64,000 nt of DNA from Shewanella electrica. GTDB lineage: Bacteria; Pseudomonadota; Gammaproteobacteria; Enterobacterales; Shewanellaceae. The stretch lies in contig NZ_JAKOGG010000006.1 of assembly GCF_022321485.1 (NCBI RefSeq), positions 62,001-126,000 on the forward strand, read 5' to 3'. A model generated the notes under the pieces. That model saw nothing but the letters and a program-made list of their open reading frames with translations. It did not search any database and was not told the DNA's origin. Position numbers and translations under genes: made by a program. The number at the start of each line of letters is the position of its first letter. The stretch's first letter is position 1. Of this stretch, positions 45,103-55,152 are shown in pieces.

Positions 45103-46503
45103 TTAGAAGTTCGCGGTACGTGGTGCTCGAGGGAATGGGATCACATCACGGATGTTGCTTACGCCAGTGACGTAAGATACCAAACGCTCAAAACCTAAAC
45201 CGAAACCAGAATGTGGCACGGTGCCATAACGACGCAGATCACGATACCACCAGTAATCTTCTGGGTTTAGGCCCATCTCTACCATACGGGCATCCAGCGC
45301 TTCCAAACGTTCTTCACGTTGTGAACCACCGATGATTTCACCAATGCCTGGCGCCAATACGTCCATTGCCGCGACGGTTTTGCCATCTTCGTTGAGACGC
45401 ATGTAGAAGGCTTTAATATCTTTTGGATAGTTCTTCACGACTACTGGCGCTTTGAAGTGTTCTTCCGCCAGATAGCGTTCGTGCTCTGATTGCAGGTCAA
45501 CGCCCCATTCAACTGGGTATTCGAAACTCTTACCGCAGTTTTGCAGAATGGTCACCGCATCGGTGTAATCTACTTGAGCGAAGTCGTTACTGACGAAGCT
45601 TTCTAGACGCTCGATAACGGTTTTATCAACGCGTTGAGCGAAGAATTCCAAATCGTCACGGCGTTCGGTCAATACCGCATTAAAGCAATATTTCAGCATT
45701 GCTTCTGCTAAGTTGGCGATATCGTCCAGCTCTGCGAATGCCACTTCTGGTTCAACCATCCAGAATTCAGACAAGTGACGGCTAGTGTTAGAGTTTTCGG
45801 CACGGAACGATGGGCCAAAAGTATAAATTTTTGACAACGCACAAGCGTAAGTTTCGCCGTTCAACTGACCAGATACTGTCAGGAACGCTTCTTTACCGAA
45901 AAAGTCTTGGTCGTAATCCACTTTGCCATCGGCAGTGCGTGGTAAGTTTTCCATATCCAGTGTCGATACACGGAACATTTCACCAGCGCCTTCACAATCT
46001 GAAGCAGTGATCAGCGGGGTAGCAACCCAAATAAAACCGTTTTCGTGGTAGAAGCGGTGAATGGCTTGTGATAAGCAGTTACGCACGCGCATTACCGCGC
46101 CAATCAGGTTGGTACGTGGACGCAGATGCGCCAGTTCACGCAGATGTTCAACACTGTGGCGTTTAGCGGCCATTGGGTAGGTATCAGGATCTTCCACCCA
46201 ACCAGTCACTTCTACGTTAGTGACTTGCAGTTCAAAGTCTTGGCCAGCGCCTGGGCTCTCAACCACTTCACCGGTGACAATCACGGAGCAACCAGCCGTT
46301 AAGTGCAGCACTTCGTCATTGTAATTGGGCAAGCTATTAGGCACTACGCCTTGGATCGGATCGAAACAAGAACCATCATAAACGGCGAGGAACGAGATCC
46401 CAGCTTTAGAATCACGGCGAGTACGAACCCAGCCACGTACCGTGACTTCGCTTCCCACCGGATGCTCACCTTTGAATACAGATGCGACAGATGCAACACT
46501 CAT
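45103..46503 (-). CDS. asnS: asparaginyl-tRNA synthetase
   Basis: Class IIb aminoacyl-tRNA synthetase charging tRNA-Asn. At 466 residues it equals the E. coli enzyme. An N-terminal OB-fold anticodon-binding domain ([14 protein letters not shown]) is followed by the catalytic domain, with motif 2 [21 protein letters not shown] and motif 3 [10 protein letters not shown] near the C-terminus. The longer frame to 46575 was rejected: [10 protein letters not shown] is the expected N-terminus. It is transcribed alone and ends at a clear terminator. Confidence 0.97.
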   Translation of the reverse strand: MSVASVASVFKGEHPVGSEVTVRGWVRTRRDSKAGISFLAVYDGSCFDPIQGVVPNSLPNYNDEVLHLTAGCSVIVTGEVVESPGAGQDFELQVTNVEVTGWVEDPDTYPMAAKRHSVEHLRELAHLRPRTNLIGAVMRVRNCLSQAIHRFYHENGFIWVATPLITASDCEGAGEMFRVSTLDMENLPRTADGKVDYDQDFFGKEAFLTVSGQLNGETYACALSKIYTFGPSFRAENSNTSRHLSEFWMVEPEVAFAELDDIANLAEAMLKYCFNAVLTERRDDLEFFAQRVDKTVIERLESFVSNDFAQVDYTDAVTILQNCGKSFEYPVEWGVDLQSEHERYLAEEHFKAPVVVKNYPKDIKAFYMRLNEDGKTVAAMDVLAPGIGEIIGGSQREERLEALDARMVEMGLNPEDYWWYRDLRRYGTVPHSGFGLGFERLVSYVTGVSNIRDVIPFPRAPRTANF

Positions 46504-46694
46504 TATTGCTTTGAACTCCACTGATATAAAACACTGTCTGTTCTTAGTGTTACTGGCATAACGCCGGTTGAACACCTATTTTGATCACACAGCAAAAAAA
46601 TTTGGAGGTTCATATTACCTTGCTGGTGGCTTTTCTCAAGCTGAAAAAGGTATTCTTCATGATGATCAAGGATTTTATGCGGCAGGAGTCTTAA

Positions 46695-47030
46695 ATGAAC
46701 AAGTTGCGCGTGTTGCAATTGTTGTTAGCCGCCTTATCAATTGTTGGCTGGGGTCTAGCTGTTTATGCGCTGCTGATATTTGATGAAGCGCGCCCAGATC
46801 GGCAAGTTGGCTATTTTCTCAGCCGTGGTGTGCAGGTAAGACTGCGTTGGGACCCCGTGGCGACAACACATCTAGAACAGATTATCTGGAGTTGTGCAGC
46901 CATTAGTTTGCTCAGTTTGTTGGTGAACTGGTATTGCGCCAGCCACAGTCGCATGGGCTATTGGTTCAACATTCCTTTATTGTTGCTGATTTCAATCACG
47001 TCTGGGCTGTATCTACGTTTCTTAATCTAA
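46695..47030 (+). CDS. small membrane protein, unknown function
   Basis: A 111-residue protein with three hydrophobic helices (about 8-28, 62-80, 90-109) and a polar segment of about 30 residues between the first two (EARPDRQVGYFLSRG and onward). The family is unknown. Its end overlaps the convergent Nudix gene by nine bases. A purine-rich GGCAGGAG lies seven to ten bases before the ATG, supporting translation. Confidence 0.7.
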   Translation: MNKLRVLQLLLAALSIVGWGLAVYALLIFDEARPDRQVGYFLSRGVQVRLRWDPVATTHLEQIIWSCAAISLLSLLVNWYCASHSRMGYWFNIPLLLLISITSGLYLRFLI

Positions 47031-47606
47031 CTCATTGGTTAGCTGGCGGCAGAAGGTATCGATTATCGCCGCCGTCGCGCCCCAAATTAACCGCTGCTGG
47101 TAAGGGATAAACGTTATCGGCGTCGGTTTTTTCTTGCGTGGAAACCACAAGGTTTTACGGTTTTGCGGCGCCAATAAAAAATCCAGCGGCACACTAAAGC
47201 TGTCGGCCACTTCGTTGGCATCCAATATCGGCGTAAATGCTTGGTGTACTAAGCCGACCACCGGTGTAATGCTAAAGCCCGTCAGCGTATTGTGCACCGG
47301 CAAGCAGCCGAGCACTTCCACTTGCTGCGGTGCTAACGCGACTTCTTCCCATGCCTCTCTTAATGCCGTAGCAATAATGTCGTTATCTTCAGGCTCTGGT
47401 TTACCGCCGGGAAAGGCAATCTGCCCCGGATGCGCTTTTAGGTGCGTCGGCCGCTGTGTCAGCAGTAACTCCACGCCGCGTGGTGTTTGATACAAGGCCA
47501 GCAACACCGCCGCTGAGCGCAAGCGTATCCCTTCGGTAGCAACGCGGCGCGGCTGCGGCGAAGCGCTTAAAGCAAAACGGGTACGCAGTTGCGCCAGATT
47601 GTCCAT
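47022..47606 (-). CDS. nudL: CoA pyrophosphatase, Nudix family (NudL/YeaB-like)
   Basis: Nudix hydrolase of 194 residues. The Nudix box is complete: GGKPEPEDNDIIATALREAWEEV follows GX5EX7REUXEE (residues ~66-88). Just before it lies the CoA-type upstream motif LLTQRPTHLKAHPGQIAFPGG, which marks the coenzyme A diphosphatase subgroup. It lies four bases after pabB and is probably co-transcribed with it; from memory, pabB and the yeaB/nudL gene are also neighbours in E. coli. Confidence 0.9.
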   Translation of the reverse strand: MDNLAQLRTRFALSASPQPRRVATEGIRLRSAAVLLALYQTPRGVELLLTQRPTHLKAHPGQIAFPGGKPEPEDNDIIATALREAWEEVALAPQQVEVLGCLPVHNTLTGFSITPVVGLVHQAFTPILDANEVADSFSVPLDFLLAPQNRKTLWFPRKKKPTPITFIPYQQRLIWGATAAIIDTFCRQLTNELD

Positions 47607-47610
47607 GTGC

Positions 47611-49059
47611 TTATTGATCCGATTGTGCCGATGTTGGCGCTAAGATTGGCAGAATTTTACTCACTTTATCAAACGTTTCTTGATATTCCGCCGCACCTTC
47701 TGAATCGGCAACAATGCCGCCGCCCGCCCAACAATAGAGTTGGCCTTGTTGGCCGAGCAGGGTGCGGATAGTAATGCTGCTATCCATGCCACCATCTTGA
47801 CTGATATAGCCGATGGAGCCGCAATAGATGCTACGGCGTGACGGTTCAAGTTCGTCAATAATCTCCATGGCGCGGATTTTTGGTGCGCCAGTGATGGAGC
47901 CGCCCGGGAATGCGCCACGTAATAGATCGCTAGCGTGCAACTGCGGTGGCAATTGGGCGGTAACGGTACTCACCAGATGGTGCACGGCGGGGAAGCTCTC
48001 AATATCAAATAACTTAGGCACGCTAACACTGCCTGCGGCGGCCACTTTGCCGATGTCGTTGCGCAGCAGATCAACAATCATCAGGTTTTCGGCGCGGTTC
48101 TTCTCCGATTGCTGTAACTCACTCGCCAGTCGCTGATCTTCTGCGCTATCACTTGAACGTGGTGCGGTGCCTTTAATCGGTTTGGTTTCAATCTCACCGC
48201 GGTTGCTCAGCTTTAAAAAACGCTCCGGTGAAATCGACAACACGCTGAGGCCATCCCAATGGAAAAACGCCGAAAATGGCGCGCCGTTGCTGGCACGCAG
48301 CAGTTGATAGGCTTGCCACTCATCACCTTGATAGCTGGCGCTGAACCGTTGCGTTAAGTTGATTTGGTAACAATCACCGCTGTGTAGGTATTCTTGAATG
48401 CGCGAAAACTTGGCTAAATATTGCTGTTGAGTCAGCTGCGTTTGCCACGCTGAGGTTAAGCTGAAACTCAGCGGCGCGGCGGTCGCTGTTGTTATCATCT
48501 TAACTAAGCGAGCGGCGAGAGCGGTCAAATCGATGTTGGCATCAGCCGTGACTAACTGCCATTGCTGCCCAAGAGGTTGTTGATTATCGCGGATCAGCGC
48601 CCACGCGTAGATACCCGCCATTAGTTGCGGAAATGCCAAATCATCGGCGGCGTGGCTCGGTAGTTGTTCATACTGGCGGCCGAGGTCATAACTTAACGCC
48701 ATAATGGCGCCGCCGCTAAACGGTAAGTCGCTAGCTAGTGGTTGTGGAAAATACTGCGCTAACAGTTGATGAACCACCGTCAGTGGTTCCTGCGTGGTTT
48801 CAGATGTGGCGGTGACCTTGCCTGCTGTATCAAAATGCTGCAAATGGCACAGATTGCTTCCATCTTTAGTCGTAGTCCACACCTTTGCCAGTGGCTCGGC
48901 GGCGATGATATCGAAGCGTGCATCGGGATGATTGGCATCGGCGGAATCAAGTAATACCGCATAAGGTAAATACCGTAACGCGCTGAAAACATTGACGGTG
49001 TCGAATTGCCATGGCAGCGATAACAGAAAATTATTTGTTGAAACTGAGATGTCGGACAT
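47611..49059 (-). CDS. pabB: aminodeoxychorismate synthase component I PabB
   Basis: Converts chorismate and ammonia (from PabA) to 4-amino-4-deoxychorismate for folate synthesis. The 482-residue protein belongs to the chorismate-utilising family: IKGTAPRSSD (active-site Lys), ENLMIVDLLRNDIG, VSTVTAQL, GGSITGAPKIRAMEIIDELEP and the end region YCWAGGGIVADSE. The KGT motif with Lys, rather than Ala, fits PabB and argues against TrpE. No pabA gene lies in the window. Confidence 0.93.
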   Translation of the reverse strand: MSDISVSTNNFLLSLPWQFDTVNVFSALRYLPYAVLLDSADANHPDARFDIIAAEPLAKVWTTTKDGSNLCHLQHFDTAGKVTATSETTQEPLTVVHQLLAQYFPQPLASDLPFSGGAIMALSYDLGRQYEQLPSHAADDLAFPQLMAGIYAWALIRDNQQPLGQQWQLVTADANIDLTALAARLVKMITTATAAPLSFSLTSAWQTQLTQQQYLAKFSRIQEYLHSGDCYQINLTQRFSASYQGDEWQAYQLLRASNGAPFSAFFHWDGLSVLSISPERFLKLSNRGEIETKPIKGTAPRSSDSAEDQRLASELQQSEKNRAENLMIVDLLRNDIGKVAAAGSVSVPKLFDIESFPAVHHLVSTVTAQLPPQLHASDLLRGAFPGGSITGAPKIRAMEIIDELEPSRRSIYCGSIGYISQDGGMDSSITIRTLLGQQGQLYCWAGGGIVADSEGAAEYQETFDKVSKILPILAPTSAQSDQ

Positions 49060-49290
49060 CCTTTTTACAACCTAAAATGTGATGTGGCCCAAACTGTGGT
49101 GAGCGGTTATTATAACCGCCAACCTATACCAAGAACCAATCTGCCTTTGGTAACTTCGCGTTATTTAACGTGTTTACTGCCAGTTTTTCGTGCAATGGCA
49201 GCTATCTTCATCCCTGATTAATCTGTTGCTGGGGAACAAGGTTAAGCAGAGCAATGAAGGCGAAGGGCAGCGATGCTATGGAGCGCAACC

Positions 49291-50808
49291 ATGTCTGTTA
49301 TTAAGCAAGCCGACTTCATCGACAGTATTGCCGATGCACTGCAATATATCTCGTATTACCACCCGAAAGATTTCATCGACGCCATGGCCGAAGCCTACGA
49401 GCGTGAACAAAACCCTGCGGCTAAAGATGCAATCGCACAAATCCTGATTAACTCGCGCATGTCAGCGGAAGGCCATCGTCCATTATGCCAAGATACCGGC
49501 ATTGTGACTTGCTTTGTGTATGTGGGCATGGGCGTGCAGTGGGATAAAACCGATATGACCATTCAACAGATGGTCGATGAAGGCACTCGCCGCGCTTATA
49601 CCAACAGTGATAACACCCTGCGCGCCTCGATTGTTGCCGATCCTGCGGGCAGCCGTAAAAACACCCGCGATAACGCGCCAGCCGTAGTGCACATCTCAAC
49701 CGTACCGGGCGACCATATTGAAGTGGCGATTGCTGCCAAAGGTGGCGGTTCAGAAAACAAATCTAAAATGGTGATGCTCAACCCATCGGATGATGTGGCG
49801 GCATGGGTCGAGAAAACACTACCCACCATGGGCGCGGGTTGGTGTCCACCGGGCATGCTGGGCATCGGTATTGGCGGCACCGCCGAAAAAGCCGCGGTGA
49901 TGGCCAAAGAAGCCTTGATGGAAAGTGTCGACATTCATGAGCTGAAAGCCAAAGGCGCCGAAACCACTGAAGAAAAACTGCGTTTAGATATCTTCGAGCG
50001 CGCTAATAATTTGGGGATCGGTGCTCAAGGGTTAGGCGGTTTAACCACCGTATTGGATGTGAAAATTAAAACTGCGCCAACGCACGCCGCCTCTAAACCG
50101 GTAGTGATGATCCCGAACTGTGCCGCTACCCGCCATGTGCATTTTCATCTCGACGGTTCAGGCCCCGCAGAACTGCCAGTCCCATCATTAACTGATTGGC
50201 CGGAAATTACCCGTGAAGCGGGCGAAAACACCCGCCGCGTGAATCTGGATACCGTAACCCAAGCGGATATTGAAAGCTGGAATAGCGGCGATACCTTATT
50301 GCTATCCGGTAAAATGCTCACTGGTCGCGACGCGGCACATAAACGTATTCAAAGCTTGTTGGAAAGCGGTGAAGGGCTGCCAGCCGGCGTCGACTTCAAA
50401 GGCAAGTTTATCTATTACGTTGGCCCAGTGGATCCTGTCGGTGATGAAGTGGTTGGCCCAGCAGGCCCTACGACCAGTACCCGTATGGATAAATTTACCG
50501 AGATGATGCTGTCGCAAACGGGCTTGATGGGCATGATCGGTAAAGCCGAGCGCGGCCCTGCAACGGTTGAATCCATTAAACAGCACAAAGCGGTGTATTT
50601 GATGGCCGTGGGCGGCGCTGCTTATCTGGTATCGAAAGCGATTAAGAAAGCACGAGTGATCGCCTTCGAAGATCTTGGTATGGAAGCGATTTATGAGTTT
50701 GACGTCGAAGACATGCCTGTTACTGTAGCGGTTGACTCGAACGGGGTTAACGCTCACGATACAGGTCCGGCTGTTTGGAAAGTGAAGATCCAACAAGCCA
50801 AGGAATAG
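49291..50808 (+). CDS. fumA: class I fumarate hydratase
   Basis: [4Fe-4S]-dependent fumarase, interconverting fumarate and malate in the TCA cycle. The 505-residue protein has N-terminal alpha-domain motifs around CQDTGIVTCFVYVG (near 65) and the cysteine in MIPNCAATRHVHF. The beta domain includes GKMLTGRDAAHKR and ends near DLGMEAIYEFDVEDMP. It is shorter than E. coli FumA (548). The start at 49291 (MSVIKQADF) is preferred over 49273. In an organism respiring fumarate this enzyme can run toward fumarate. The symbol is by family; it could equally be called fumB. Confidence 0.92.
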   Translation: MSVIKQADFIDSIADALQYISYYHPKDFIDAMAEAYEREQNPAAKDAIAQILINSRMSAEGHRPLCQDTGIVTCFVYVGMGVQWDKTDMTIQQMVDEGTRRAYTNSDNTLRASIVADPAGSRKNTRDNAPAVVHISTVPGDHIEVAIAAKGGGSENKSKMVMLNPSDDVAAWVEKTLPTMGAGWCPPGMLGIGIGGTAEKAAVMAKEALMESVDIHELKAKGAETTEEKLRLDIFERANNLGIGAQGLGGLTTVLDVKIKTAPTHAASKPVVMIPNCAATRHVHFHLDGSGPAELPVPSLTDWPEITREAGENTRRVNLDTVTQADIESWNSGDTLLLSGKMLTGRDAAHKRIQSLLESGEGLPAGVDFKGKFIYYVGPVDPVGDEVVGPAGPTTSTRMDKFTEMMLSQTGLMGMIGKAERGPATVESIKQHKAVYLMAVGGAAYLVSKAIKKARVIAFEDLGMEAIYEFDVEDMPVTVAVDSNGVNAHDTGPAVWKVKIQQAKE

Positions 50809-50818
50809 AGCTTCCTCG

Positions 50819-50842
50819 AAGGGGCCGCAATGGCCCCTTTTT
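50819..50842 (+). terminator. intrinsic terminator after fumarase
   Basis: AAGGGGCC, loop GCAAT, GGCCCCTTTTT, ten bases after the stop codon. Confidence 0.93.
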
Positions 50843-50878
50843 ATTGACTTAAAATAAACTCCTTAAGAAGAGCAATCG

Positions 50879-52939
50879 ATGAAAATCAACAAACTTGGTG
50901 TAGCGCTTTTAGCTGCGGGTGTTTCCCTCGCTGCCAGTGCTGCTGATAAAACACCTTTCACTGTGCAAGATCTGGTCAAGCTCAATAAATTGCATTCTGT
51001 CGCTGTGTCACACGATGGCAGCAAACTGGTTTACGGTTTGAAAAAGGTAGACGAAGCCGGCAAGGGCGATTCCGATCTTTACCTTCTCGACTTAACCAAC
51101 AAAGATGCTAAACCTTATCGTCTGACCAGCGCCGCAGGGACTGAACATGACGTTGCATTTAGCAGCGATGATAACAGCATCTATTTTGTGGCAGCGCGCA
51201 ACGGCAGCAGCCAGCTCTATCAACTGCCACTTAACGGCGGTGAAGCGCGTCAGGTGTCTGACTTGCCGCTTGATATCGAAGGCTACAAGCTGTCAAACGA
51301 TGGCAAACGTGTGGTGATGAGCATTCGCGTATTCCCTGAATGTCCAACGCTGCAATGTTCGGCAGATAAGTTCAAAGCGGAATCTGAGCGTAAATCGACT
51401 GGCCGTGAATACAACCAACTGATGGTACGTCACTGGGATACTTGGTTTGATCATGCGCGTAGCCACCTGATTGTGGCGCCGATTGTTGATGGCAAACTGG
51501 GTGACACGGTAGACGTGACTCAAGGCCGCGATACCGAAACTCCGCCAAAGCCGTTCTCAGGCATGGAAGAAGTGACCTTCTCGGTTGACGGCAACTATGT
51601 CATTTACAGCGCCAAAGCACCGTCCAAGGACCAAGCGTGGACCACCAACTACGATTTGTGGCAAGTACCTGCAACTGGCGGTGAAACCATCAATCTGACA
51701 GAAGATAACAAAGCGTGGGATTCGCAAGCGGTATTTTCAGACGATGGCCGTTATATGGCTTATCTAGCGATGAAACGCCCGGGCTTTGAAGCTGACCGTT
51801 TTGGCATCATGCTGCGTGATACGGTTACAGGCCAAACCAAAGAAGTGGCACCGCTGTGGGATCGCAGTCCATCATCTTTGAGCTTTGGTAAAGATAACAA
51901 CACCCTGTATGTAACGGCTCAGGACGTTGGTCAAGTGTCGGTATTTGCCGTTAATACTCAGTTTGGCGATGTGCGCCCACTGTATAACGATGGTAGCAAC
52001 AGCCTTATCGGTATGGCTGGCGATCGGCTGATTATTCGTCATTCATCGTTAGTTGAGCCGGGCGATCTGTGGTCCATGAACATGGACGGTCAAGATTTAC
52101 AACGGCTTACCGATGTAAACCGCGCTAAGCTGGATAAAATCAAGTTTGGTGACTTCGGTCAATTCAGCTTTAAAGGCTGGAATAACGAAGAAGTGTACGG
52201 TTACTGGTTGAAGCCAGCGAACTTTGAGCCAGGTAAAAAGTACCCAGTAGCGTATTTGGTACACGGTGGCCCACAAGGGTCATTTGGTAACGGCTTTAGC
52301 TCGCGTTGGAACCCAGAGTTATGGGCCGGTGCGGGCTATGCAGTGGTGATGGTCGATTTCCACGGCTCAACCGGTTACGGTCAAGCGTTCACTGATTCCA
52401 TTTCGCAAGATTGGGGTGGTAAGCCATTAGAAGACCTACAAAAAGGTTTGGCGGCCGCGGCAAAACAGCAAGACTGGATCGACGCCAACAATGCTTGTGC
52501 GCTGGGCGGTTCATACGGTGGTTACATGATGAACTGGATCCAAGGTAACTGGAACGATGGCTTTAAGTGTCTGGTTAACCATGCCGGTCTGTTTGACATG
52601 CGTTCTATGTATCATGTCACTGAGGAGCTATGGTTCCCTGAGCATGAATTTGGCGGCACTTATGAGCAATCAAAAGATCTGTACGAGAAGTTCAACCCAG
52701 CCAACTACGTGCAAAACTGGAAGACGCCGATGTTAGTGATCCACGGTGAGAAAGACTTCCGCGTGCCTTACGGTCAAGGTCTGGCTGCCTTCTCTTATAT
52801 GCAACGCAATGACATTCCGTCTGAACTGTTGATTTTCCCTGATGAAAATCACTGGATTTTGAATCCAGATAATCTTGAGCAGTGGTATGCCAATGTGTTG
52901 TCTTGGATGGATCGTTGGACTGGTAAAACGGCCCAATAA
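50879..52939 (+). CDS. exported S9-family prolyl oligopeptidase-like peptidase
   Basis: A 686-residue serine peptidase with a signal peptide (hydrophobic GVALLAAGVSLAA, cut near SAA-DK), so periplasmic or secreted. Residues ~30-420 form a WD-like beta-propeller (repeats such as GSKLVYGL and DGRYMAYLAM). The C-terminal alpha/beta-hydrolase domain follows, with HGGPQGS (oxyanion), the nucleophile in GGSYGGYM (S545), D626 in HGEKDFRVP and H658 in DENHW. This matches the acylaminoacyl-peptidase/dipeptidyl-peptidase branch of S9. It has its own terminator and probably degrades small peptides in the periplasm. Confidence 0.93.
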   Translation: MKINKLGVALLAAGVSLAASAADKTPFTVQDLVKLNKLHSVAVSHDGSKLVYGLKKVDEAGKGDSDLYLLDLTNKDAKPYRLTSAAGTEHDVAFSSDDNSIYFVAARNGSSQLYQLPLNGGEARQVSDLPLDIEGYKLSNDGKRVVMSIRVFPECPTLQCSADKFKAESERKSTGREYNQLMVRHWDTWFDHARSHLIVAPIVDGKLGDTVDVTQGRDTETPPKPFSGMEEVTFSVDGNYVIYSAKAPSKDQAWTTNYDLWQVPATGGETINLTEDNKAWDSQAVFSDDGRYMAYLAMKRPGFEADRFGIMLRDTVTGQTKEVAPLWDRSPSSLSFGKDNNTLYVTAQDVGQVSVFAVNTQFGDVRPLYNDGSNSLIGMAGDRLIIRHSSLVEPGDLWSMNMDGQDLQRLTDVNRAKLDKIKFGDFGQFSFKGWNNEEVYGYWLKPANFEPGKKYPVAYLVHGGPQGSFGNGFSSRWNPELWAGAGYAVVMVDFHGSTGYGQAFTDSISQDWGGKPLEDLQKGLAAAAKQQDWIDANNACALGGSYGGYMMNWIQGNWNDGFKCLVNHAGLFDMRSMYHVTEELWFPEHEFGGTYEQSKDLYEKFNPANYVQNWKTPMLVIHGEKDFRVPYGQGLAAFSYMQRNDIPSELLIFPDENHWILNPDNLEQWYANVLSWMDRWTGKTAQ

Positions 52940-53001
52940 CAGCAACATTAGTGACTGGTGGATCTCGTATATACTATAAACACGAGCTTCACCATCCAGC
53001 C

Positions 53002-53028
53002 AAAGCCGATGGAGACATCGGCTTTTTT
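53002..53028 (+). terminator. intrinsic terminator after the S9 peptidase
   Basis: AAAGCCGATG, loop GAGA, CATCGGCTTT with three more T residues, 63 bases past the stop codon. Confidence 0.92.
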
Positions 53029-53475
53029 GTTGCTTAATTCCGCAGTCGTAGTGGTGCTGCCGCAGTTTTGTCAATTTATGTCAGCCCATTAACCTTTGGT
53101 TAAGCTTAAGCTCCCTACATTGGACAGCGAGCCAGACAACATTTTGAAAAGAACTGTTTGTTAAATAAAAATAAAATATGTAACCAAAGTGAGTCTTTGG
53201 CACGAATAACTCGCCAGATTGTTTGTTTATTTGGCAATAAGTGGCAAACAAAATATCGCTAATTTCAGCTTGGCTCGATGACTACAGTAAAACTGCGTCA
53301 ACCGCTTAATATTTAACTGATTATCTAGCTTACTAAAGCTTTATTTACATTGGATTTAGTAGTAATTTATTAGAGTTATTTTAGTGCCTTTCTCTTTTTG
53401 AAAGTCCCACCGTTTTTGGGGCAAGAATTGTCTGCTAATTCAGAGTTTCCATCTTGTATAAAAGGTCCGTCATCA
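53029..53475 (+). promoter_or_regulatory. AT-rich leader/promoter region of opgGH
   Basis: About 450 bases without a gene. It becomes strongly AT-rich from 53150 and contains a CCAAAG-tgagt-CTTTGG palindrome (53184-53200). It presumably holds the opgG promoter and a long 5' leader. No specific factor site could be named. The upstream extension of the opgG frame to 53398 is judged non-coding because the signal peptide begins at 53476. Confidence 0.4.
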
Positions 53476-55140
53476 ATGCGAAATAGAATCGGAAAAATCA
53501 ACGTTTTGGCCCTTGTGGTCTCAATCGGACTGTCCAGTACCGCTTTTGCTAGCGTTAATCCAACTACGCCATTGATCCAAGAGGGAAAAGTCGAGTCAGT
53601 TTTGGCGCCAAAATCCGCCGCGATGGAGAAAGACAAGCCAGCAGATGGTGCGATTAAGGCGCAGTTTGCTAAAAGCGGTATCTTTAGCCCTGACACGGTA
53701 AAACGTCTCGCCAAAACCTTGTCTGAAAAGCCTTATCAAGCACCGGATGAAACGCTGCCAGCGCCGTTGAACAATATGACGTACGAGCAGTATCGCGATA
53801 TTCAGTTCCGCCCCGATGAAGCAATTTGGAAAGGCACCAAGTTGCCATACCAGATGCAGATGTTTCACCGCGGTTTTTACTACAAAAGCAAGGTTGAACT
53901 TGCACTGGTCAACGGTAATTTAGCTACACACTTGGCCTACAACCCAGAATACTTTAACGCGAATAACGTGTTTAACCAGCCGTTGCCAAAAGGCGATATC
54001 GGCTACAGCGGTTTCCGCTTGCACTATCCGATTAAACGTCCTGACTACTTTGACGAACTGCTGGTATTCCAAGGCGCGACTTATTTTCGCGCGTTGGGCA
54101 AAAACAATACCTACGGCATTTCCGCCCGTGGTCTGGCGTTGAAAACGGCTGACGCCGAAGGGGAAGAGTTCCCGGTATTTAAAGCATTCTGGATTGAAGA
54201 ACCACAAGCTGATTCTAATCTCATGGTGATTTATGCACTGTTAGACAGCCCAAGCGTTACTGGTGCATACCGTTTCTCGGTTCGTCCTGGTGACAACACG
54301 CAGATGGATGTCGAAGCGGTGCTGTACCCGCGTGTGGATTTGGCGAAAGTTGGCCTAGCCCCAGGAACCAGTATGTATCTGCATTCGCTCAACGGCCGTC
54401 AAAACACCGATGACTATCGTCCAGAAGTGCATGATTCTGATGGTCTGTTAATGTTGAACGGTCGCAGTGAACGTTTGTGGCGGCCGCTGGCAAATCCGCG
54501 CAATCTGCAAATTTCAGCCTTTATGGATAACGCACCGCAGGGCTTTGGTTTGATCCAACGCCAACGTCATTACAGCGCCTATCAAGATATCAACGCCCAG
54601 TATGAAAAGCGCCCGAGCTTGTGGGTTGAGCCGCTGGGTAACTGGGGCCAAGGTTCAGTGGTGTTAACTGAAATCCCTACAGATGCCGAAATTCACGACA
54701 ATATTGTGATGTTCTGGCGACCAAAAGATACCTTGAAAGCTGGTGGCGAATACCGTTTTGCCTATCGTTTAGTTTGGGGCGAAGAGCCTTCGGTGAAAGC
54801 GGGCAATGTCACCGTTGAGCGCACCGCCAGTGGCCGAGCCGATGTGGCTAAGCCAACCCCTAAACGTTTGTTTGTGATTGACTATTCGTTAAATGGCGCA
54901 CCGCGTCCAGCAGCGATGCCAACCGCGAAAGTTGAAGCCTCCAACGGCGCAATCAGCAACGTGAAGGTTGAAGAAAATCGCCACAATGGTGGTTATCGTG
55001 TGAGCTTCCAGTTTGATCCCGCCGACGCTACGGTGGCGGAATTACGTGCCGAATTGCAATTTGCCCAGCCAGCGGTTGAGCCGGTTGATACGCAAGGGAT
55101 CGGTAAAGTGGAAACTTGGTTATACCGTTGGTCTAAGTAG
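53476..55140 (+). CDS. opgG: periplasmic glucan biosynthesis protein OpgG (MdoG)
   Basis: Periplasmic protein needed for making osmoregulated periplasmic glucans, working with OpgH. The 554-residue protein starts with a signal peptide ([20 protein letters not shown], cut near AFA-S). The mature part carries the family's conserved [21 protein letters not shown] and RLVWGEEP. The start at 53476 was chosen because it begins the signal peptide; in-frame codons upstream to 53398 do not look coding. opgH follows after 12 bases with AGGAGAG between. Confidence 0.94.
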   Translation: MRNRIGKINVLALVVSIGLSSTAFASVNPTTPLIQEGKVESVLAPKSAAMEKDKPADGAIKAQFAKSGIFSPDTVKRLAKTLSEKPYQAPDETLPAPLNNMTYEQYRDIQFRPDEAIWKGTKLPYQMQMFHRGFYYKSKVELALVNGNLATHLAYNPEYFNANNVFNQPLPKGDIGYSGFRLHYPIKRPDYFDELLVFQGATYFRALGKNNTYGISARGLALKTADAEGEEFPVFKAFWIEEPQADSNLMVIYALLDSPSVTGAYRFSVRPGDNTQMDVEAVLYPRVDLAKVGLAPGTSMYLHSLNGRQNTDDYRPEVHDSDGLLMLNGRSERLWRPLANPRNLQISAFMDNAPQGFGLIQRQRHYSAYQDINAQYEKRPSLWVEPLGNWGQGSVVLTEIPTDAEIHDNIVMFWRPKDTLKAGGEYRFAYRLVWGEEPSVKAGNVTVERTASGRADVAKPTPKRLFVIDYSLNGAPRPAAMPTAKVEASNGAISNVKVEENRHNGGYRVSFQFDPADATVAELRAELQFAQPAVEPVDTQGIGKVETWLYRWSK

Positions 55141-55152
55141 CAGGAGAGTTAC

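Noticed and set aside
53200-53222. Sigma-54 promoter before opgG (TGGCACG...CGCC)
   Set aside because: The -24 half looks good, but the -12 half does not match TTGC at the right spacing.
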